Notes: generated from the sequence alone by a model not told the origin. A DNA stretch of 64,000 bases from Holophagales bacterium (GCA_016719485.1 JADJZB010000031.1:62001-126000), one strand, 5' to 3'. Positions 27,284 through 36,043 are shown, numbered from the stretch's first letter. Numbers and translations are program-made.

Positions 27284-28174
27284 TCATACCTTTCGGCCGA
27301 GCGCTTCCCAGAGAGCGCGGACGTGCTCGGGCGTCGTCCCGCAGCAGCCGCCGACGAGCGCGACGCCGGCCTCGAGCAGCCCGGGAACGCGGGCCGCCAT
27401 CGCCTCCGGCGTCTCCGGGTAGACGAGCGCGCCGGACGCGATCGTCGGGAGTCCGGCGTTCGGCCGGACGGCGATCGGCAGGGCGCAGTGCGCGCGGAAC
27501 TCCCGTGCGATCCCGGCCATCGTGTCACCGTCGCCGCAGTTGGCTCCGACGGCGCTGGCGCCAGCCGCCTCGAGACGCGCGGCGGCCTTCGCCGGCGTGA
27601 CCCCCATGACGGTGAAGAAACCCCGCCGCGTCGCCTCGAACGACATCGTGGCGACGACGGGCAGAGCGGGGGCCGCTTCGCGGGCGGCGCGGACGGCGAG
27701 CTCGGCCTCGGCGAGGTCGGTCATCGTCTCCACGCAGAGGAGGTCGGCGCCGGCGGCGGCGAGCGCGGCGGCCTGGCGGGCGAAACCGGCGCGGGCGACG
27801 GACGGATCGAGGCTGCCGAGGGGAGAAAGGAGCACTCCCGTCGGACCGATGGAGCCCGAGATCCATGCCCGCTCCCCCACCGCCCGCCGCACTGCCGAGA
27901 CCGCCGCACGGCAGATCTCCTCGAGATCGGGGCCAAGGCCGTGGAGGCCGAGCCTCTCGGGGTTCGCCCCGAACGTGTTCGTCGTGACGACCTCGGCGCC
28001 GGCCTCGAGGTAGAGCGCGGCGATCTCCGTCAGGAGCTCGGGACGCTCCAGGCAGACCCGCTCCGGGGCATCTCCGGTCGGAAGGCCGCGGGCGAAGAGC
28101 ATCGTTCCCCAGGCGCCGTCGCCGAGGATCGCCGGTCCGCGCTGCAGCCGCTCGAGAAAGGGCTCCACACTCAT
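27284..28174 (-). CDS. Homocysteine S-methyltransferase (MetH N-terminal-domain homologue)
   Basis: The 296-residue protein is equivalent to the homocysteine-binding barrel of cobalamin methionine synthase and of betaine-homocysteine methyltransferase. It starts with ILGDGAWGTMLFARGL and has zinc ligands in GANCGDGDTM and GGCCGTTPEHV. It would receive a methyl group from methylcobalamin and make methionine. No folate-binding domain is attached. It follows the corrinoid-protein gene with a four-base overlap and is the last gene of a five-gene minus-strand set. Confidence 0.88.
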   Translation of the reverse strand: MSVEPFLERLQRGPAILGDGAWGTMLFARGLPTGDAPERVCLERPELLTEIAALYLEAGAEVVTTNTFGANPERLGLHGLGPDLEEICRAAVSAVRRAVGERAWISGSIGPTGVLLSPLGSLDPSVARAGFARQAAALAAAGADLLCVETMTDLAEAELAVRAAREAAPALPVVATMSFEATRRGFFTVMGVTPAKAAARLEAAGASAVGANCGDGDTMAGIAREFRAHCALPIAVRPNAGLPTIASGALVYPETPEAMAARVPGLLEAGVALVGGCCGTTPEHVRALWEALGRKV

Positions 28175-28809
28175 ACGCTCTCCATCAGAGTCTTCACGCT
28201 GCGGACCGCGCTCTCGGCGTCGAAGCCCCAGCCGTCGGCCCCGATCTCGTCCGCAAAAGCCTGCGTCACCGGCGCGCCCCCGACGACCACCTTCACCCGC
28301 CCGGCGAGGCCGCGCTCCCGCAGGAGCGCGACGACCTCGGCCATCCGCGGCATCGTCGTCGTCAGGAGGGCCGAGAGGCCGATGACGCGCGCCCCGGAGC
28401 TCTCCGCCGCCTCCAGGAACCGCGCGGCGGGGACGTCGGTGCCGAGGTCGATGACCTCCCACCCCGCCCCGCGGAGAAGGATGCCGACGAGGTTCTTGCC
28501 GATGTCGTGGAGGTCCCCCTGGACCGTCCCGAGGACGACGCGGCCGGCCGGTGGGGCCCCGTCGCTGGCGAGGTGCGGCTTCAGGATCTCCATGCCGGCC
28601 TGCATGGCGCGAGCCGCGAGGAGGACGTCTGGGAGGAAGATCTCGCGCCGTCCGAACTCCTCGCCGACGACCGCCATCCCGGCGAGAAGGCCCTCCCGGA
28701 GGATCTCCCCGGGGGCCACGCCCGCGGCGAGCGCGGCCTGGGTCCCGGCCCGGACGGCGTCGTCCTCACCGAGGCGGAGGTCCTCGGCGAGCTGATTCAG
28801 GAGGTCCAC
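28171..28809 (-). CDS. Corrinoid (cobalamin-binding) methyltransferase protein
   Basis: This 212-residue protein has an N-terminal four-helix cap (LNQLAEDLRLGEDDAVRAG) and a Rossmann cobalamin-binding domain with GDLHDIGKNLVGILL (the lower-ligand histidine), SALLTTTM and GGAPVT. It matches MtaC/MttC/MtgC-type shuttles that carry a methyl group on cobalt between two methyltransferases. The GTG at 28809 is chosen because the cap starts there; it overlaps the end of the activation-protein gene by 13 bases. Within the operon it would link the MttB-like and homocysteine methyltransferases. Confidence 0.9.
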   Translation of the reverse strand: MDLLNQLAEDLRLGEDDAVRAGTQAALAAGVAPGEILREGLLAGMAVVGEEFGRREIFLPDVLLAARAMQAGMEILKPHLASDGAPPAGRVVLGTVQGDLHDIGKNLVGILLRGAGWEVIDLGTDVPAARFLEAAESSGARVIGLSALLTTTMPRMAEVVALLRERGLAGRVKVVVGGAPVTQAFADEIGADGWGFDAESAVRSVKTLMESV

Positions 28810-29537
28810 GAGGCCTCTTCTTCGGCGGGCGCATCCCCCGCCGGCGACCGGAGCGAGGCCATCCTTGCGAGGCACGTGCGGTCGGTGCAGGCCTCGCAGA
28901 ACGCGAAGTCGGGACGGAAGCGGTGGGCCGCCGGCGGCGCCGCGACGAGGACGCCGGAGACCGACTTCACCGGCGCCATCAGGGCGCTCTCCCCGAGAGA
29001 GATCCCGGCGTCACCAGGTTCGAGACGCGCGAAGAGGGCCCGCTGCCCCGTCACGGGCCAGCCGCAGTACCCCGGGCTGTAGGCGAGGACGGCGAGTCCG
29101 GGACCGCGCCGATCGTCGAGGAACGCGTCTCCCAGCTCCTCGGCGAGAGCTGCCGTCGCCTCCGAGGCCACGGCGTCGAGGAGGTACCCCAGCGGGGCGT
29201 CTCCCTCGTCGAAGAGCTGGCGGATCCGCGCGCAGACCGGCTCGCCAACGGTGGCGGCGAAAAGCGCGAGATGCTTCGCCTGCGGCGCCACCCGCTCGAG
29301 GACGGATTCCTCCCCCGGCGGCCGCGCGTCCCGGTGGATGGCGAGAAGCGCTTCGATCGAGATCTCCTCGAAGACGCCGACGGGCCGGGCCTCGTCGACG
29401 AAGAGGCCGACGGCCTCCCTGACGAGGGCGAGGGTTCGCGACGAGGGCATCCGGTCCACCGGGACGCCGACGCGCAGCAGGACCCGGCGCCTCGACGGGA
29501 GGATGTCCGCCGTGTCGATGTGGAGGACCCTTCTCAC
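28797..29537 (-). CDS. Methionine-synthase-activation-domain protein
   Basis: This 246-residue protein resembles the C-terminal AdoMet-binding activation domain of MetH: LAYSPGYCGWPVTGQRALF, then GISLGESALMAPVKSVSGVLV. The Arg of the usual RPAPGY motif is replaced by Ala. A C-terminal FCEACTDRTC motif could hold a metal or Fe-S cluster. Such proteins are proposed to re-methylate or reactivate oxidised cob(II)alamin. The GTG at 29537 overlaps the stop of the mttB-like gene (GTGA), so they are coupled. Confidence 0.78.
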   Translation of the reverse strand: MRRVLHIDTADILPSRRRVLLRVGVPVDRMPSSRTLALVREAVGLFVDEARPVGVFEEISIEALLAIHRDARPPGEESVLERVAPQAKHLALFAATVGEPVCARIRQLFDEGDAPLGYLLDAVASEATAALAEELGDAFLDDRRGPGLAVLAYSPGYCGWPVTGQRALFARLEPGDAGISLGESALMAPVKSVSGVLVAAPPAAHRFRPDFAFCEACTDRTCLARMASLRSPAGDAPAEEEASWTS

Positions 29538-30997
29538 GCGTCGCCCCGCGCCGGAAGCCCGTCGAGCCCCGCCCGCTTCGCTGCGGCTTCCATCACCCCG
29601 GCGAGATCCCGCTTCACGGTGTCCGGCAGCCGGGACGGGATCCACGCGGCGACGAGCCGCTCCACCTCGCGGGCGGCCCGCGCGAGCACCGTTTCTCCGC
29701 CGTCCTCGCGCCACCGGGCCTCGCTCGACCGGTCGATCGCCGGCCCCGGGAAGGTGATCTCGCTGCGGAGGTGACGCCGCGTGTGGCGCGCGATGAGGAG
29801 GTGCTTCTCGGCGAGGAGCTCGCCGAGAAGCGGCAGCGCGGGAAAGTCGTCGCGGGGCTCGATACCGCGCGACAGTCGAAGCGCCATCCCGCAGATCTCG
29901 TGGTCGACGACGAGCTTCTCGAGGCTGAATCCGTTGTCGAGGTCGAGGAGGCCCGGCCCCGAGATGCTGTTGATCCCGGAGAGCGCGGCGAGGAGCGCGC
30001 CCGACGAGGTCTCGAGGCCCGCCTGGGCGTCGAGCTCCTTGGCGTCGGAGACACCCGCGTAGCCCTGCGTCGGCAGACCGAGCCGCTTGCCCAGCTCCCC
30101 CATCGCGCACGTCAGCATCGCCGTCTCGATCGCCCCGGTCGCGGCCCCTTCCGAGCGGATGTCGAAGACGGCGGCGGAGGTGCCCCAGAGGAGCGGCGCT
30201 CCCGGCGCGGCGAGCTGGTGGAGGACGACGCCGCTCAGGTTCTCGGCGGCCCCCTGGACGAGCGTCCCGGTGAGCGTCACCGGGGAGAGGAAGCCGGCGA
30301 GCGGCACCGCGACGATCTCGACCGGGACTCCCGCCCGGGCGCAGTCGAGGAGGTTGCGGCCCGTCGCCTCGCTCCACGCCAGCGGCGACGTGGGGCAGCA
30401 GGTGAAGACGGCGAGGGGCCTGGTGCGGAGCGCCTCCGGCGTGCCGCGGACGGCGAGCTGGAGGTCGAGCATCACGCGGAAGGCCTCGGCGGAGAACGCC
30501 CCGGTGACGACAGGCTTCTCGCAGTGGAGGAGGCCGAGGAAGAGCCGGTAGCTGTCGGAGATTCCGGGCGGGACGTCCGACGGGACGAACGCCGTGCTCT
30601 GGGCCGCCAGGTGCGGCAGGCCCGCGACGAGCTTCGCGTACCTCACGTAGTCCGCGGTGACGGGCTCGCGAAGCACCCGGGTAGCCGGGTCCAGGACGCG
30701 GATCGCCGCCGAGCCGGGCGTGAAGTGGACGTTCTCGCCGGAGAGGTCGTGCGTGGCGTTCCCGAGGACGTCGTAGAGGGCGAACGCGCGCGGCGCCGTC
30801 GCGAGGGCGCGATCGACGAGGTCCGCCGGAATGAGGACCCTCTTTCCGCCACTCGCGACCGTGGCGCCGTGCGCGACGAGGAGGTCGCGCCCCTGGGCGT
30901 CGTGCAGCTCCACGCCGAGCGTCGCGAGGACGGAGCGGGCCTCGTCGAGGATCCGGTCGGCGAGGGCGTCGTCGAGGAAGCGGAGGCGCGGCCGCAT
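29534..30997 (-). CDS. MttB-superfamily methyltransferase, non-pyrrolysine
   Basis: The 487-residue protein belongs to the trimethylamine/glycine-betaine methyltransferase superfamily: RFLDDALADRILDEARSVL at the start, GLPTQGYAGVSDAKELDAQAG and GINSISGPGLLDLDNGFSLEKLVVD later. No in-frame TAG occurs, so pyrrolysine is absent, as in MtgB-like enzymes that demethylate quaternary amines such as glycine betaine, proline betaine or carnitine. The exact substrate is unknown. It is followed by the activation, corrinoid and homocysteine methyltransferase genes. Confidence 0.88.
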   Translation of the reverse strand: MRPRLRFLDDALADRILDEARSVLATLGVELHDAQGRDLLVAHGATVASGGKRVLIPADLVDRALATAPRAFALYDVLGNATHDLSGENVHFTPGSAAIRVLDPATRVLREPVTADYVRYAKLVAGLPHLAAQSTAFVPSDVPPGISDSYRLFLGLLHCEKPVVTGAFSAEAFRVMLDLQLAVRGTPEALRTRPLAVFTCCPTSPLAWSEATGRNLLDCARAGVPVEIVAVPLAGFLSPVTLTGTLVQGAAENLSGVVLHQLAAPGAPLLWGTSAAVFDIRSEGAATGAIETAMLTCAMGELGKRLGLPTQGYAGVSDAKELDAQAGLETSSGALLAALSGINSISGPGLLDLDNGFSLEKLVVDHEICGMALRLSRGIEPRDDFPALPLLGELLAEKHLLIARHTRRHLRSEITFPGPAIDRSSEARWREDGGETVLARAAREVERLVAAWIPSRLPDTVKRDLAGVMEAAAKRAGLDGLPARGDA

Positions 30998-31006
30998 GAA
31001 CGATCG

Positions 31007-31012
31007 AGTCTA
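31007..31012 (-). promoter_or_regulatory. Candidate -10 box for the mttB-like gene
   Basis: On the minus strand TAGACT lies nine bases upstream of the mttB-like ATG, within the 32-base gap after the permease gene. It may allow separate transcription of the four methyl-transfer genes. No good -35 is seen. Confidence 0.3.
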
Positions 31013-31029
31013 GATCGGCACGCGACCGT

Positions 31030-32409
31030 TCAGGCCGGCTTCCGCGCCCTTTGCCGCCTCCCCTCCCAGAGGTAGACGCCGACGCCCGCCGCCAGGACGA
31101 CGGCGCCGCGCAGGGCGTCCTTCGGGGCATCGATCGCGATGGTCACCGCGAAGACCACGGACGAGCCGACGTAGAGGGCCGGGACCCACGGGTAGCCGGG
31201 CATCTTCCAGGCGGCGTCGGGCTCGCGACGCCGGTAGACGAAGATCGCGGCGCCGCCGAGCGCGTAGAAGAACGTGCCGAACGAGGCGACGGTCGCCACG
31301 AGCCCGTCGAACGTTCCCGAGAGCACGAGCGCGGCGGCGATGAGCGCCTGGACCATGAGCCCGAAGGCCGGGGTGGCGTGGCGAGGGTGAAGGCTCCCGA
31401 ACCTCGGCGGCAGGCGGCCGTCGACGGCCGCGGCGTAGGCGACCCTCGGACCGGGGATGATGTTGGCGACGAGCGAGCCCGCGATGGAGACGAGAATTGC
31501 CAGGTTGAGCCAGTGGGCGGCGCCCGGCCCGAAGAGGGCCTGCATCGCCGTCTCGGCGGCCCGGGGCGAGGCGCCGAGCGCGGACACGGGAGCCGCCGCG
31601 AGGTAGACGAGGTTGGCCGCCAGGTAGAGACCGGCGACGACGAGAACCCCGCCCCACAGCCCGGCCGGGATGTCCTTCCGGGGGTCCTTCACCTCGGCGC
31701 CGAGCGCCGACAGGCCGACCCAGCCGTCGTACGCCCAGAGGGCTCCCGCGAGCGCGGCCCCCGCCGAGGCGAGGATCGGGAGAGAGAACGGCATCGCGAA
31801 GGCCTCGACCGGCGGCAGCTTCGCGGCGGGGGCGGCGAAACCCGCGCCGACGAACGCGAGGAGGAGGCCGATCTTCAGGACCGTCAGGACGTTGTTGAGC
31901 GTCCCTCCCTCGCGGATTCCGAGCATGTTCCACGCCGTCGCCGCGAAGCAGAGGGCGACGGCGACGAGCTGCCCGCGCGAGACGTCGAGCGGCCCGAGGG
32001 AGAAGGCGGGCACGCGGGTCCCGAGCGCCGGGAAGAAGGCCCCGACGTACTCGGCGAGCCCGGTCGAGAGAGCGGCCCCGGCGCCGGTCATGACGACGAA
32101 CGAGAACGCCCAGGTGAAGAGCCACGCGGTGAGGTCGCCGAACGTCTCGCGGAGGTAGTCGTAGGGCCCGCCGGCGCCCGGCCGGCGGACTCCGAGCTCG
32201 GCGTACGTGAGGCCTGCGGCGAGAGCGTGCAAGCCTCCGACGAGCCAGACGAGGAGGATCCAGGACGGGTACGGGATCTTCCGGACGACGTTTCCGGCCG
32301 AGAGGTAGATCCCCGTTCCGACCATCGACCCGACGACGAAGAGGACGCAGTCCCCCACGCCCCACGCGCGGACCAGCTGCGGCGTCCCGGCTCCCCTCGC
32401 GTTGCTCAC
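31030..32409 (-). CDS. APC-superfamily amino acid/amine permease
   Basis: This 459-residue protein has the 12-helix layout of APC transporters; the first helix carries the substrate-binding GSMVGTGIYL motif, and EVKDPRKDIPAGLWGG is the conserved loop after helix 6. Substrates in this family are amino acids and related amines. Placed upstream of the MttB-like gene, it may import the methylated amine that feeds the methyl-transfer system; this is inference. It starts with GTG at 32409, nine bases after a TAGCCT box at 32419-32424. Confidence 0.88.
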   Translation of the reverse strand: MSNARGAGTPQLVRAWGVGDCVLFVVGSMVGTGIYLSAGNVVRKIPYPSWILLVWLVGGLHALAAGLTYAELGVRRPGAGGPYDYLRETFGDLTAWLFTWAFSFVVMTGAGAALSTGLAEYVGAFFPALGTRVPAFSLGPLDVSRGQLVAVALCFAATAWNMLGIREGGTLNNVLTVLKIGLLLAFVGAGFAAPAAKLPPVEAFAMPFSLPILASAGAALAGALWAYDGWVGLSALGAEVKDPRKDIPAGLWGGVLVVAGLYLAANLVYLAAAPVSALGASPRAAETAMQALFGPGAAHWLNLAILVSIAGSLVANIIPGPRVAYAAAVDGRLPPRFGSLHPRHATPAFGLMVQALIAAALVLSGTFDGLVATVASFGTFFYALGGAAIFVYRRREPDAAWKMPGYPWVPALYVGSSVVFAVTIAIDAPKDALRGAVVLAAGVGVYLWEGRRQRARKPA

Positions 32410-32465
32410 GTGCTGCGGAGGCTAGCAAGAACAGGTGCCCTTCTCTGCCGATCTCCGCACCTGAA

Positions 32466-32481
32466 TGTGACCCGAGTCACT
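32466..32481. promoter_or_regulatory. CRP/FNR-type palindrome in a divergent promoter region
   Basis: TGTGA-CCCGAG-TCACT matches the CRP consensus TGTGA-N6-TCACA in 9 of 10 defined positions. It lies 57 bases upstream of the permease GTG and 73 bases before the PKD gene. If the TAGCCT at 32419-32424 is the -10, the site centres near -61.5 of that promoter, a classical activator position. Confidence 0.55.
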
Positions 32482-32507
32482 CCTGAGACGGGCTTTCAAA
32501 TCCGGCA

Positions 32508-32513
32508 TATAGT
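32508..32513 (+). promoter_or_regulatory. Candidate -10 box for the first PKD gene
   Basis: TATAGT lies 40 bases before the ATG at 32554, downstream of the CRP-like palindrome. The -35 region does not match consensus, which would fit an activator-dependent promoter. Confidence 0.35.
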
Positions 32514-32553
32514 CCCGGCAGCAACACGGAAAGAACCGTCCTGGAGGTATGCG

Positions 32554-34548
32554 ATGCGTGATCGTCCTTCGCGTGGCGTCCTCGTCCCGGCCCTTGGCCT
32601 CTTCCTCGCCCTGGGGGCCCTTCCAGCCGCGGCGCAGGCGATCTTCGGAACCGCGGGCGACGGGAACCTCGCCGTCCTGCTCCCCTCTCCGGGGACGAAC
32701 CTGCCCACGCCCGAGCAGCGCGCGGTCACCGGCCTGCCGCAGGATGCTTTCCCGCACGGCGTCTCCGTGATCGGAAGCGACCAGGCGGTCATCGCCGACT
32801 TCAACCGCTTCCGCCTCCACGTGGTCCAGGTCTCGACGGGGACGCTCGTGAGGACGATCCCGACGACGGGCGCCTACGACGGCACGGGAACGATCGCGGT
32901 CTCTCCCAGGCTCGACGTGATGATCGGCGCCGGCTCGACCTACAGCAGCCCGAACTGGCGGCCGACGTTCGCCCTGATCCGGGCGCCGTTCGACAACCCC
33001 GTGATCACGCCTCTCGCCATCGAGGGGCACGTCGCCTCCTACCAGACGCAGGCGATCGTCTTCGACCGGAACGGACGGGCCTTCATTCTCACGCGCCCCA
33101 GCTTCGATCCGGAGAACCCGCCCGCTTCGATCCAGGGCTGGGTGAACGTCCTCGATCCTCCGTACTCCTCCGTCGCGTTCCGGATGCCCGTCGAGAACCT
33201 CGGCAGCGGCGCCATCGCGATCACGCCCGACGGGAGCACGATTCTGACCACGGCGACCTCGCCGGACGCGGGCCGCGTCTACGTCTTCCGCGCTCCGTTC
33301 TCGGCCTCCTCGGTCCCGGAGGCCCTCACCATCCCGGGCACGGACGGGCTCGACGGGATCAACTGCACCCCCGACGGACAGCGGTGCCTCGTCGTCAGCG
33401 CGTTCTCTCCGCGCCTCTTCTCCATCGCGGCGCCTTTCGGGAGCGGGTCGGCGGTGGAGGAGATCGCCCTGCCCCAGGCCTTCGTGACCTCGGAGACCGG
33501 TTTCGAGGACGTGGCGATCTCGAACGACGGACAGCTCGCCCTCATCACCGGCAACAGCGGCAAGGACGCGAGCGGCCAGGGCGGCGGCCTGCCGGGGCTG
33601 TTCGTGAAGGCCCCGTTCACGCGGTCCGCTGCACAGCCCTTCGCGGTGCCGATCCTCGGCGGAGGACGCGGCGCCGGCTCGGCGCGATTCGTCGCCTGCC
33701 CGCCTCCCATCCCGCCCCTCTCGCCGGAGATCGTCCCGACGGGAACGCCGGCGGCACCGGTGACGGCCACGGACTTCCTCACCGCCCGGTGGTCGGCCCA
33801 GTCTTACGGTTCGCGGTTCGAGTGGCGCATCAACTCGGAGGCCTTCGCCTCGACCACCCAGACGAGCGTCGAGAGGATCGCACCGCGCGGGAGGCTCGAC
33901 CCGATCACGCTCTTCGTGAGGTCGTACGCCTGCGTACCCGAGCAGGGGCCGAGCACGGAATCGAGCAGCGCCACCTACTCCCTGGCGCCGCCGGGCGCGT
34001 CGTTCAGCGCCTCGAAGACGTCCGCCCGGGTCGGCGAGGAGATCGCCTTCACCGACACCTCGAGCCCTCAGGCCACGGCGTGGGCGTGGTTCTTCGGGAA
34101 CGCCGGCTTCTCCTCCGTGCAGAACCCGCGCTTCGCGTTCGCCGCGCCTGGCGTCTACCTCGTGAGGCTCATGGCGACGAACGGGTCCGGCTCCAGCCTC
34201 TCGACGCTCACCATGGTGACCGTCACGGCGGCCACGTCTCCCGCCCGATCGGCCAGGGCGCCGGGCGGCGACGTCGAGCCCGCCCTCGCAGCGTCGGTCG
34301 ACGGCCTCCGCTTCGGCTCGGGCCGGAGGCCCGCGCTGAGGCTGCATGCCGAGGAAGCGGCGACCGTCTTCCTCCGGCTCGAACGCTTCGGCGTCCTCGT
34401 CGTCGAGCGGCGCATCGCCCTCTCTGCGGGCGAGTCGCCCCGCCTCGACCTCTCCGCGTTCCTTCCGCAGGGTTTCCCGGAAACCCTCGATGCCAGGATC
34501 CTTTCCGACAGGCCCGTCGTCGTGCGCTTCGATGAGGACTTCAAGTGA
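32554..34548 (+). CDS. Exported PKD-domain protein with beta-propeller-like N-terminal part
   Basis: This 664-residue protein has a signal peptide ending AAAQA (near residue 28), a long N-terminal half with repeated blade-like strands (AIAITPDGSTILTTATS, DGINCTPDGQRCLVVSAFS, DVAISNDGQLALITGNS) suggesting a propeller, and a PKD domain near residues 480-560 (FSASKTSARVGEEIAFTDTSS, WAWFFGN, FAFAAPGVYLVRLMATN). It ends in a short beta-rich segment. It is probably a surface or periplasmic adhesion/binding protein. The next gene starts inside its stop codon (GTGA). Confidence 0.78.
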   Translation: MRDRPSRGVLVPALGLFLALGALPAAAQAIFGTAGDGNLAVLLPSPGTNLPTPEQRAVTGLPQDAFPHGVSVIGSDQAVIADFNRFRLHVVQVSTGTLVRTIPTTGAYDGTGTIAVSPRLDVMIGAGSTYSSPNWRPTFALIRAPFDNPVITPLAIEGHVASYQTQAIVFDRNGRAFILTRPSFDPENPPASIQGWVNVLDPPYSSVAFRMPVENLGSGAIAITPDGSTILTTATSPDAGRVYVFRAPFSASSVPEALTIPGTDGLDGINCTPDGQRCLVVSAFSPRLFSIAAPFGSGSAVEEIALPQAFVTSETGFEDVAISNDGQLALITGNSGKDASGQGGGLPGLFVKAPFTRSAAQPFAVPILGGGRGAGSARFVACPPPIPPLSPEIVPTGTPAAPVTATDFLTARWSAQSYGSRFEWRINSEAFASTTQTSVERIAPRGRLDPITLFVRSYACVPEQGPSTESSSATYSLAPPGASFSASKTSARVGEEIAFTDTSSPQATAWAWFFGNAGFSSVQNPRFAFAAPGVYLVRLMATNGSGSSLSTLTMVTVTAATSPARSARAPGGDVEPALAASVDGLRFGSGRRPALRLHAEEAATVFLRLERFGVLVVERRIALSAGESPRLDLSAFLPQGFPETLDARILSDRPVVVRFDEDFK

Positions 34549-35972
34549 GATACGCGCTGCCGTTCCCCAGGGTCCCGTCCTCCGTCCGGCAGGCCGCCGC
34601 GGCGTTCCTCTCCGTGTCGCTCGCCTCCGGCGCCTTCGCCGCGCCGGCACCCCAGGCGGACCCGGTCGTGAAGAAGGCCGCGCCCGGCGAGAGCACGCGG
34701 CTCTCGATCGCCCACGACCCGCTGAAGTGCCTCTCGACGGACGCGCGCGCCCTCGTGGACGCCCGGGTCCTGCCGGGCAAGGAGATGGAGCAGAGCTTCG
34801 TCTTCTTCCGGGCCTCGGGCACCGAGGACTTCTACTACGTCGTGATGAGGCCGCGGGCACCCGAAGACGTCGTGGCCGAGCTGCCCCGGCCGCTTCCCGG
34901 CCTCACGGGAATCGATTACTTCGTCCAGGCGCTCGATCGCGAGAGCCATCCGAAGAAGACGCCGGACTACGCGCCGCCCGTGACGGACAAGACGGTCTGT
35001 CGCGACGAGCGGGCGGTATCGCCCGGCGTTGTCGGGCCCGCGGCGCCGAAGCCGGGGCTGACGATCGGCCTCACACGCGCGGGCCAGGCTCCCGTCCCCT
35101 CCGGGTTCAACAAGGACGACATCGCGAAGGTCATCCTCGTGACGGGCGCCGTGGTGGCTCTCTCCGTGGCGCTGGCCTCCGGGACGGGCGCGGCGGCCGG
35201 AGCGGGCACCGCAGCCAAGGTGGGCGCCGCCGCGGCCGTGAAGACGGGAGGGCTCTCGACGGGCGCGATCGTCGGCATCGGCGCCGGCGTCGCGGCTGTG
35301 GGCGTGGGCGTGGCCGTAGCGGCGTCCAGCGGCGGCGGAGGCGACGAGACCCCCGCGAACCGGAATCCGACGATCGGCTCGGCGACCGTGACCCCGCTCT
35401 ACGGAGCCGTCCCGCTCCAGGTGACGGCCTCGGCGACAACCTCCGACCCCGACAACGACCCGGTCACCGTGACGTGGAACTTCGGCCCGGCGACGGCGAC
35501 GGGGACGAACGCGACCTTCACCTACCAGACGGCCGGTACGTTCACCGTGTCCGTCACGGCCACCGACGGCAAGGGGGGCACCGCGACGAACGCGAACGTC
35601 GCGAGCGTGCGGGTCGACCCGCAGGGCACTCCCCAGTTCCTCGGCGCGACGGCGAGCTGGTCGGGAGACTCGGACCTGGACGTCCGGGTCGCCGGTCCCG
35701 GAGGCATCGACGTCGCCACCCAGCCGGGCGGCCGGAGGCTCCCCGCAGCCTGCGGTACGGGGAACCGCACCGAGAGCGTCATCTACCAGGGTACCGGCCT
35801 CCCGCCGGGAACGTACACGCTCTTCGTGAAGCACGCAGCCACCTGCACGGGGAGCCCGTCCACGATCCGGTTCAGCTACGCGGCGCAGGCGACGACCGGA
35901 AGCAAGTGCGCGGGGCTCCTCGACGTCTCGCCGGCCGCGGAAGTCCAGGCCTGCACGTTCACGTTCCCCTGA
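34545..35972 (+). CDS. Exported PKD-domain protein with a hydrophobic Gly/Ala segment
   Basis: The 475-residue protein has a signal peptide (up to AFAAPA), an N-terminal domain of unknown fold, a Gly/Ala-rich hydrophobic stretch near residues 195-265 that could span the membrane, then a PKD domain (SATVTPLYGAVPLQVTASA...DPVTVTWNFGPATATG...FTYQTAGTFTVSVTATDGKGG) and a C-terminal beta domain with paired cysteines. It overlaps the upstream PKD gene by four bases, so the two proteins are made together and may interact. Its role is unknown. Confidence 0.72.
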   Translation: MRYALPFPRVPSSVRQAAAAFLSVSLASGAFAAPAPQADPVVKKAAPGESTRLSIAHDPLKCLSTDARALVDARVLPGKEMEQSFVFFRASGTEDFYYVVMRPRAPEDVVAELPRPLPGLTGIDYFVQALDRESHPKKTPDYAPPVTDKTVCRDERAVSPGVVGPAAPKPGLTIGLTRAGQAPVPSGFNKDDIAKVILVTGAVVALSVALASGTGAAAGAGTAAKVGAAAAVKTGGLSTGAIVGIGAGVAAVGVGVAVAASSGGGGDETPANRNPTIGSATVTPLYGAVPLQVTASATTSDPDNDPVTVTWNFGPATATGTNATFTYQTAGTFTVSVTATDGKGGTATNANVASVRVDPQGTPQFLGATASWSGDSDLDVRVAGPGGIDVATQPGGRRLPAACGTGNRTESVIYQGTGLPPGTYTLFVKHAATCTGSPSTIRFSYAAQATTGSKCAGLLDVSPAAEVQACTFTFP

Positions 35973-35977
35973 CACGC

Positions 35978-36018
35978 CGGGTGCCGGAGGTGAAGGCGGC
36001 CCTCCGGCACCCGCTTTT
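35978..36018 (+). terminator. Intrinsic terminator after the PKD gene pair
   Basis: CGGGTGCCGGAGG (35978-35990) pairs perfectly with CCTCCGGCACCCG (36001-36013) around a ten-base loop, followed by CTTTT. It starts six bases after the stop codon. Confidence 0.85.
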
Positions 36019-36043
36019 CTCCAGGACGCGCGTCGCCTGCCCC

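Noticed and set aside
29534..30997. Pyrrolysine in the MttB-like protein
   Set aside because: The position that holds pyrrolysine in MttB lies in a normal sense-codon stretch, and there is no in-frame TAG.
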